Below are positions 24,701 through 33,700 of a DNA stretch of 64,000 nt, in pieces; position 1 is the stretch's first letter; every line of letters starts with the position of its first letter. Under the pieces are notes generated by a model. It was not told the DNA's origin, did no database searches, and was given only the letters and a program-made list of their open reading frames with translations. The DNA is from Anaspis maculata (lineage: Eukaryota; Arthropoda; Insecta; Coleoptera; Scraptiidae). Both the position numbers and the translations under genes were made by a program. The DNA lies in NCBI GenBank assembly GCA_949128115.1, contig OX421961.1, forward strand, positions 85,667,277 through 85,731,276. Direction: 5' to 3'.

Positions 24701-27700
24701 CCTACTGACCTTACGAAGAGTTTGACACCATAAAAGCTTTGGTCGGAATTTTTTCTATCCAGAATGACCTACCGTCTGGCCTATTTATAGAATCGAAATC
24801 AATATTTTTCGATTTCATAAAATCGAATTGACATTTTTTCTAAAACAGGTCCACTTCCCACTTCGAAAATGGGGTACTTGCCAATGAAACAGATTTGACT
24901 GAAAATACTTTTAATCATTAGCAATAGCAAGAGCAATAAAGAGTATTTCCTGAAAATTTCAAGAAAATATATCCATTGGTTAAAAAGTTTTTTTTTTTTT
25001 TCAAAAAGTTGGTCACAGTCGGAAAACTGCAGTGAAGTTTTTATATCTGTATTTTTCAAATATTGTGATGTCACTCTAAACAGTTTTTTGAGTTTTCAAT
25101 CTAACAGTGCTGTTGGTTCAGTTTTTAGTATATTTGTGACGTCAAAAATATATTTTTAAAACAGGCACTGCGGCCGCAATTTTGGGAATTTGGGAAAAAG
25201 AAAAAATACCGGTACATTATTTTTAGCCATACTATCGATTGAACCAATAAAAAAAAATTGGGCAAGTACCCCATTCACCGATTTTCAGCTCTTCCTTTGG
25301 CACCCTGTAAATCTTGCAGAATGCGATGAATGATAAAACTAAACACAGCACCTTGTAGTCAATGGAGAGTCCTATCAGGCAGTGTTGACTTTTTTGAAAT
25401 TGGTAATTTTTCCTTTAGTCGTAGCGGTACACCAAATTATTCTGCACTTCTAACGATTTCGCTTATTTTCGGCACAGATGATCATTGGACCTATTCAAGC
25501 GTTTTGACTCGCAGCACCACCAAATTTGCCCCTCAGGAACGGAGGGGTAGGGGTATCTTCAGAATTTGAAGTTCCAGGTCTGGTATGGTCCAATGAAGAC
25601 CCACAAAGGCAAGTGAGCAGTCATTTTCGAATGATTCTCATCCGCTGATGTCGATTCTGACGTGAAAAATGAGTTGCGCAATCATTTGACAAAGATAATT
25701 GGTAATAATAAGAGATAAAGATGAAATCAAGTGGTCATCTATTGAGCTCTTAGGAACTTGTTTTCTGTGATAAATACATGAAACTTGGTGTGACTGTTCA
25801 TTATTACTTACTTTCCAAATATGGAGGGAGCATCACGCGTTCCGACGGATGACGTTGCGACGCAATATCAAAAAACAGTGGTCGCCATTCCCAGAACAGT
25901 CGATAGGAATATTATAATTTCTTTGATTTCTTTCATCAAGCCATATGCTTTCAAGATTCAATAACATATTTCTGTCGATTTTGGGGAACGGTGGGCTACC
26001 AGTGGTAAACCAGGTGCCTGTAAGGGGAACTGTGAGATTTCCTCACCCCCAAATCTCCGCGGTCAACATCTTTGGGTGAAACCGAGGATAAAACTAACTA
26101 TTTTGAAGTCTGTCCATACGAATATGTTATAAGGTCACATTTCTCGTGTTTCGTCCTTCTAGAGACTCCTGAGTATGTTTATACAGATATAGCGATCAAA
26201 TGAAAGGATCTCAGAAAGATACTTTTGATGACTGGAAAAAAGTGATCTTTAATGTTGTACCATATTAGGTACATACTCGGTTATACAACCTCACAAACTA
26301 AACAATACATTATTTTAACCATTAATTGCCTGTTAATATCGATGCCACCGTACTGAAAGAAAGAAATCGCTTTGTATGAGACCGTATCAAATGATTGAAC
26401 CATTATTGTTTGTTTATTTGTTTGTTTCTATCCTTATCGGCATTTCTTATGTCATAAGAGTTTGCTGAATTTAATTCCCAAATATCACAAGCTGAGGAAC
26501 TTTGTTTCTATAGCACAAAGCACTGTGCCGGGAATCGAACCCGGGAGCTCCACTTGCCGAGCGCTCACGCATTCCACTCGACTAGCGGACCTCATTGATT
26601 TTATTACTATTGTGGAACACCGGACAAAATGTGGAACACCCTTTTCTTTTTCGCAGAGAATGCAGTTATCCACATTCGGATATAGGGGTATTCCACATTA
26701 CCGAATCATCTTTTGGGCTAAGTGGAATTCAAGATTTTTATATTTGTGCTTTTTTCAGACGTATCTACTTCATTCATATTCGGCTGACTTTATTCATACC
26801 CTAACACTAGAATCACAGAAATTGCATTTGCTCATTTTTTACCCATTTCAAACAAAACGGTATTCCAAAATCGGTTACTTTACTAGGTAGTCTGAATGAT
26901 CTCGCGCGGTTGCGAAATCTGTATAAACCATACTGAGGAGTCCTTAGGACGAAACATGGAGAATGTTGACGAGATGACATAATCATTCGTATGGACAAAC
27001 TTGAAAATAGTTTTATCCGAAGATGCTGACCATGGAAATTTGGGGGTAAAGAAACCTCACAGTTCCCTCTAGCAGACACCTGACTTACCACTGGTAGCCC
27101 ACCGTTTCCTCATGTCGACAGAAATATGTTATTGAATCTCGAAAGCATATGGTTTGATGAAAGAAATCAAATAAGTTATGATAATAATATATCGACTATT
27201 TTGGAAATGACGACCACTAAGTTTTTTGATATTGCGTCGCGACGTCATGCGTCGAAACGCGTGGTGCTCCATCCATATTTGGAAAGTAAGTAATAATGAA
27301 CAACCCTACCAAGTTTCATGTATTTATCACAAAAAAAACAAGTTCCTACAGAGTTCAGTAGATGACCACTTGATTTCATCTTTATCTCTTATTATTATCA
27401 ATTATCTTTGTCAAATTATTGCGCAACTCATTTTTCACGTCAGAATCGATATCGGCGAATAAAAATCATTCGAAAATGACGACTCACTGACCTTTGTGGG
27501 TCTTTATTGGACCATACCAGACCTGGAACTTCAAATTCTGAAGATACCCCCACCCATCCGTTCCTGAGGGGCAAATTTGGTGGTGCTGCGGGTCAAAACG
27601 CTTGAATAGGTCCAGTGATCATCTGTGCCGAAAATAATCGAAATCGTTAGAAGTGCAGAACTTGGACGATTTTAGGCCCGTACCGCGACGACTACTTGAA

Positions 27701-30700
27701 TTAGCTTCATTTGAACTTGAGCGACAATTTTCAATATCCTTATTTTTCGTTGAGCAGTTTACTTCACAAGCATCCTCTTTTTGATTTTTGTAAGCATAGG
27801 TAAGTGCGTTTTAAAATCCAAAGAATCCACCGCTTTGTATAGTTTTTGCTTAAAAAATTTACGGACCCACCTTTTGCCGGCACATCATAACTTTTGACGT
27901 TTCCCCAACATTTTGGTAATATACCGCTTTTTCGTGCTGCTATCTACCGACGATAATTTCAACCAATTATTAGTAAACAGGGAAGGCAAGCGAATGCTCA
28001 GTAGCGCACTTCCTTTTTGAAAGATTTGTGAAAGTAAGATGTTAATTAGGGTTCTACCTTTATTTGGGCAAAAAATTTCAATATGGCAGTCAAAACAGCA
28101 GCAGGATCATCAATTTCGCCTTGAAAATCAGAATGATAGTAATAGACAAAAGGGTAAGTTCCAAGTTTCATGAAAATCGTTCCACCAATAAGAGATTTCA
28201 ATATAGCGGCCAAGATGTAGGCAGAGAATCATTTGTCCAATATTGGATGTATCTTAATGAAGTTCACATCACCTGCTTTCACTCAAATCGGACCACTTTC
28301 AGAAAAATTCAAAATGGCGGATCAAAGATGGCGACCAAGAGACAAAAACACTGGTCAACTTTATGTGGTGGACACTTACGCATTCAATTGTCGTTTGCAC
28401 CACATTGATATTTTTTCGTTGGGACATAATAGGGTAGTGACCACCATCGAAAAATATAAAAAAAATCATACTAATCGAATGTAGAGCCTTAATAACAAGA
28501 CTACGTTTCGTGAAAATTCGAAAAAAAAAGTTCCAAGTGTCTCAAAATCTGCCTTGAAAGTGGCTACTCTTGGGCAAGGCTGGTCGACGTTATGTTGTAC
28601 TATAGGTTGCCTCATCCAGTTTATGAGTGACGTCACAAGATGCCCTCCGGGAACTTGATTTTGGCTGAAACTGATGTCGCTTTTTTCGTTTGACATTTCG
28701 GATCTTATTTCGACGGAAATCCACCAAATTTCTGAACTGGACGAGAAATGGTTGATGCACATTCAACGATTGGTGGTTTTTAGATTAATCGGGCATGCTT
28801 TTATCCACCAAAACGCAATTTGAACCGCCGAACTGTCAAGACCAAAAACAAGGCGATAACGTTATCACGAGGTGAAGCGGATCGCGCATCTGTCACCGGG
28901 TAGCTCATTGGTAAAGAACCTGACTTTCAACAGGAACGTAGTGGGATCGAACCGCAGCCGTGCCGAACTTTTTTTTCTTCAAAAACACTCAAATTGTGAT
29001 TTTTAAAATTAAATATGAGTTGGGCAACACTAATTTGAATTTTGTTTCCTCTTTCTAATTTTTAAAATCGCAATTTGGGTGTTTTTGAAGAAAAAAAAGT
29101 TCGGCACGGCTGCGGATCGATCCAACTACCTTCCTGTTGAAAGTCAGGTTCTTTACCAATGAGCTACCCGGTGACAGATGCGCCGTTCGTTTCACCTCGT
29201 GATAACGTTAAGCCTTGTTCTTGGTCTTGACAGTTCGGCGGTTCAAATTGTGTTTTGGTGGATAAAAGCATGCCCGATTCATCTGAAAACCACCAATCGT
29301 TGAATGTGCATCAACCATTTCTCGTCCAGTTCAGAAATTTGGTGGATTTCCGTCGAAATAAGATCCGAAATGTCAAACGAAAAAAGCGACATCAGTTTCA
29401 GCCAAAATCAAGTTCCCGGAGGGCATCTTGTGACGTCACTCATAAACTGGATGAGGCAACCTATAGTACAACATAACGTCGACCAGCCTTGACTCTTGGG
29501 AACGATTTCAAATCTACCTAGCTGTATGGCGGGCTGTGACGTTTCAATCTTTTGACAGAAATGGGGATGACCCCACCTCCGTTGCCTGTGTGTCAGTGTT
29601 GACGTTGACGTTTGCCAGCATAACATAACCATTGAAGTCAGATGTAGTTTTGGAATATTCATAAATCATGAAAGATTTTACTATGGGAAAATTTTGGGAA
29701 GTCGCCTGTTCATAATCGGGCTCCATATTTTCAAGCAAAACAACTAAACAACACGAATCACCGCACAGATTTACAAAGCGTTAACAATATAACAATCAGC
29801 TGTTATCCTACAATATGGAGTGATGTTTTGGGCCACATCTGTGGATGTTGATCGTGTCTTCGTCCTGCAAAAGCGAGCTATCAGGGCGTTGGTTGGCGCT
29901 GGTAGCAGAGTGTCCTGCAGAGGCCTGTTCAAAGAACATAGAATACTTACTCTGAGCAGCCTCTTCATATTCAGCATTCTGAAGTACATGCACCGGAATA
30001 CTGACTCTTTTCCAAGGAATGGAGACTACCACCACTACGACACCAGAAGAAGAGAAAATTTTGCGACGCCTTTTCACCGAATCAACTGCACAAAGGGAAT
30101 TCGGTACTGGGGGCCGAAATTATTCAACCATCTACCCAGAGATTGGCAACAGCTTCCAGATAGAGCATATGAAAAAAAAATCAAAGACTATCTTTTGGAG
30201 AATACTTTCTACAGTGTTGACGAGTTTCTTAGCCAGCCTGAAACCTGAATCTCGAATGCTTTTAATTTGTACATTGTTCGTCTAAATATTTGTCATTATG
30301 TGGTATTGTTATTTATATTGTTGATGTTTTATTATTATCTTCGTCATGTTCGACTTTTCCTGTAATTGTTATTGCAGCGAATAAATTTTCTATCTTCTTC
30401 TTCTTCTATGACCGTTGACGGGTTGACGCATGGTTGACGCTAGTGCTTTTTGCAGTAAGTTCTGTAGTGTTGTCAAGCCTGCTTCTCCGCCTATGAAAGA
30501 TTGTGACTCTATGATTGTGACGCATCATCAACTTACGAAAAAAAATCTGTTAACTATATAGCGTCACTTATCAAGAAGTGAACTTTTAAAAAAAAAAAAA
30601 AAAAAAAATCGGTCACTACCCTATTCTCCAAGTTCTATCACTTTAAAACATGTTCAATATGGAGAATACAAGATGGCGGTAGAGGATCAATTGTCGAAAA

Positions 30701-33700
30701 TTGGATCACTTTTGTAGAAATTCCAAATAGTGGATCAAAGATGACGGCAAAGTAACAAAAAACCAAAAGTCAACTTGACATCCTGGACATAATACATAAT
30801 ATGAATGTACTATTGATAAGCGTTACAAGTAAATCGATATCTCTTTTTCCTGATGAGTTATCCCGGATATGGACAGACGGACGGACGAACGGACAAAGTG
30901 AAGCTAAAAGCGCCTTTTTCCATTTTTCGGGAGAGTGCGCTTAAAATTTCCTGCGCTACTAATCTAGCAATTGATGCGCCATAAAGAAAACATTAAAACT
31001 AAAAAATAAAGAAAACCGGTCATACAGGTGTCCCAGCTAAAACAATCCAGCGCGATTTTCTCAGAAAATATCAAGGCAACAAAAAATAGGTCCCTTCGTT
31101 TCGGTTTTTTTGAGTGCGCATGTGTGGCGCGAATTTCATAGTTTCGTACACCGTATTGAAAATTAACACTAAAAAATATTGTAGTGTAGGTACCTAAAAT
31201 TCCACAAATAATTTGGTTGAATGTTAGATACCATTTTTTATATTCAAAGGAAATGTTCCATTGAAATTAAGTTCAATGATCATTTGTGGAAGTTCAGGAA
31301 CAACGAAAATGGCAACAGCGCTCAAAACAACAAGACATCGGCGCCAACTGTCACTTGTGACAATTATGATGACATTTCTCGTTTCTACCTGACCTACATT
31401 TCATTTGCTCATGTTTTGATGATAGAACACAACTTGTTGGAAATGGCTGTACCGAAAAGGAAGTTCAAAAAAGCTACGAAGAGATGCGTTTACGGTGTGT
31501 GTAAAAGTGACAGCCAGAAACCAGTAGTTGGTCAGGCGGCTAGACAGAGCATGCAGCGTTGCCATTCAACTGACAGGTGTACGAATGTCTACAAAATTTG
31601 GAGCGTTCAAGCATGCTCACCTGCCCAATAGTCCAGTCACTATGTTCAAAAAATAGTATCAACTTCGGAAAAATTAGTAGAGGGTTCAAATTTTGTAGAC
31701 ATAATCCTTTGATAGTCTTGAATGACCTATAAAAAGTCCCCTGAAATCCGAGTTCAGGAACTTTGCTTAATTGCCATCAAGTGTTAAAAAGGAGTTTTTT
31801 TCGGCGAAGAAGTCATTTCTTTATAGCAAGATTGTCTTTTTTGTAATAGAATGATTGCGTATTATCATCTTGACAATCACCATACCCTATTTCTACTTTT
31901 GCGTAGGTGACGGATCCAAGATGGCGGCCAAGAAGTGAAAACAGTTGATTGTCTTGTTTCCAATAGTAGCAGACTTAAAAAATGTCGGATGATCGCATTT
32001 TATTTCTGACATAATTCATCTTGAAAATACCACGTTATACTTCAATATCTAAATAAATCACTGATTTATTGAAAAAAGTTGAATTGTGAAAAATTTTCAG
32101 ATTTTTCCGAATATTCCAAAAACGGTCGAAGATATTTCGGAACCGTCCACAAAATCTTCGTGAGCATAAAATTACAAATATATAGGGTGATTTTAATGTC
32201 TCCAGCTGTTTCGGCTCCTGAGGTATTTTTTTTATATTTCACTTCCCTCAACATGCTGAATATGGCGTTTGCATGGGTATAGCTGATATTTACCCTGCAA
32301 CTACATTTACAAATAATCAGAAACTAGTAAAATCATGATGTGCAAATAATTTTTGCATTGTGGTCATTTCTTCAGACTAAATAACGGTATTATCAATCGC
32401 GTCGAGAAAAGAAATGAAGAAAAAAATCTTCAAGAACCAAAGTAGCTGAAAACATAAAAATCACCCTATATATTCGGTTATTTATGCCTACGAAGAAATT
32501 GTGAACGGTTTCGAAATATCTTCAACCGTTTTTGAAATATTTTGAAAAAACCGAAAATTTTTCATAAGTCAACTTTTTTCAATAAATCAGTGATTTTTCG
32601 AGATATTCAAGTAAAACTTGGTGTTTCCATGATAAATTATGTCAGAAATAAAATGCAATCATCAGAAATTTTTTTAGGTCTTCTACTATTGGAAATAAGA
32701 CCGTCAACTGTTTTTCCTTCTTGGCCGCCATCTTGGATCCGCCATCTACGCAAAAGTAGAAATAGTGAATGGCGATTGTCAAGATGGTAATACGCAATCA
32801 CTTAACTCTCGAGCGGGCGCGCCCAAAATCATAACACGAGCGGGCGCGCGGCGCACTCAGTGCGCCCATAAGATAAAAGAGCCTTATGTACGAAATAAAC
32901 AAATTACACATACGTAATTATGATTTCTCACGTAACCCGCGTAACGTGAAACACCTGCAAACAAATCAATAGAACGAGAAAATAACAAAAATTTTGCGCT
33001 TAAGTCGATGCACCCCGATAGATTTGGTCAAATTGTCACTAGAGCTTCGCTGGAAAGAACTGTACAACGATGTTAATAGATTCACAAATGTCTAATGGAG
33101 GAATAACTGACGCGACATAAACATTTACACACCCAACGCAATGTTATTAACAAATAGGTGACGCTGGCGCACTCAGTGCGCCAGCGCGCCCGCTCGAGAG
33201 TTAATTGCAAAAAAAACCATCTTGCAATAAAGAAATGACTTCTTCGCCGAAAAAACGACTTTTCAACACTTGATGGCAATTATCCAAAGTTCCTAAGCTC
33301 GGATTTTAGGGGACTTTTTACAGGCCGTTTATGACAATCAAAGGAATGCGTGTACAAAATTTCAACTCTCTACTAATTTTTCCGAAGAAGAAAGACATGG
33401 TGACTGGACTACAAACGAAGTAGCCTATTGTTTCAATTGGGGGGAAGCCTGATCTTTTAGCTTCCTTTAGAGGGGGCGCCGATGCTTGTACGTGCTCTAG
33501 TTTCCAAGATAATGCAATTTGAATCGGGCGAGTCACAAGAATTCGAAAATTCATGACCGATAAAACAAAATACTTCAGATGAAAAAAAAAAACATTTCTC
33601 TGGACTTTCCATTGATGTTTCGCTGATGTCTGTATCTGGCCCAATAAGCCAGAAATTCTGCCTCAAAGTCCAGCAAACACAATAATCGGAATCCGTGACG

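Larger units (their letters stand above)
28576..29492. mobile_element. 917-bp near-perfect palindromic element carrying two tRNA-like copies
   Basis: The left arm 28576-29013 and right arm 29056-29492 are inverted copies with only scattered mismatches and a loop of about 42 bp. Each arm carries one tRNA-like segment followed by a T-run. The paired open frames at 28466-28762 and 29304-29492 give the same peptide from the two arms and are not genes. Confidence 0.8.

Noticed and set aside
26523..26600. A functional tRNA gene
   Set aside because: The T-arm is perfect but the acceptor halves do not pair, and the segment lies in the loop of a repeat element, so SINE head or pseudo-tRNA is the better reading.
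28894..29173. Two functional tRNA genes in inverted orientation
   Set aside because: The A box is good but T-arm and acceptor pairing are poor. Both are parts of a palindromic repeat.
28576..29492. Long-read chimera as the explanation of the palindromes
   Set aside because: Arms differ by scattered substitutions and indels (for example GGATCGAACC against GGATCGATCC), which an artificial fold-back read would not show. Raw reads would still settle it.
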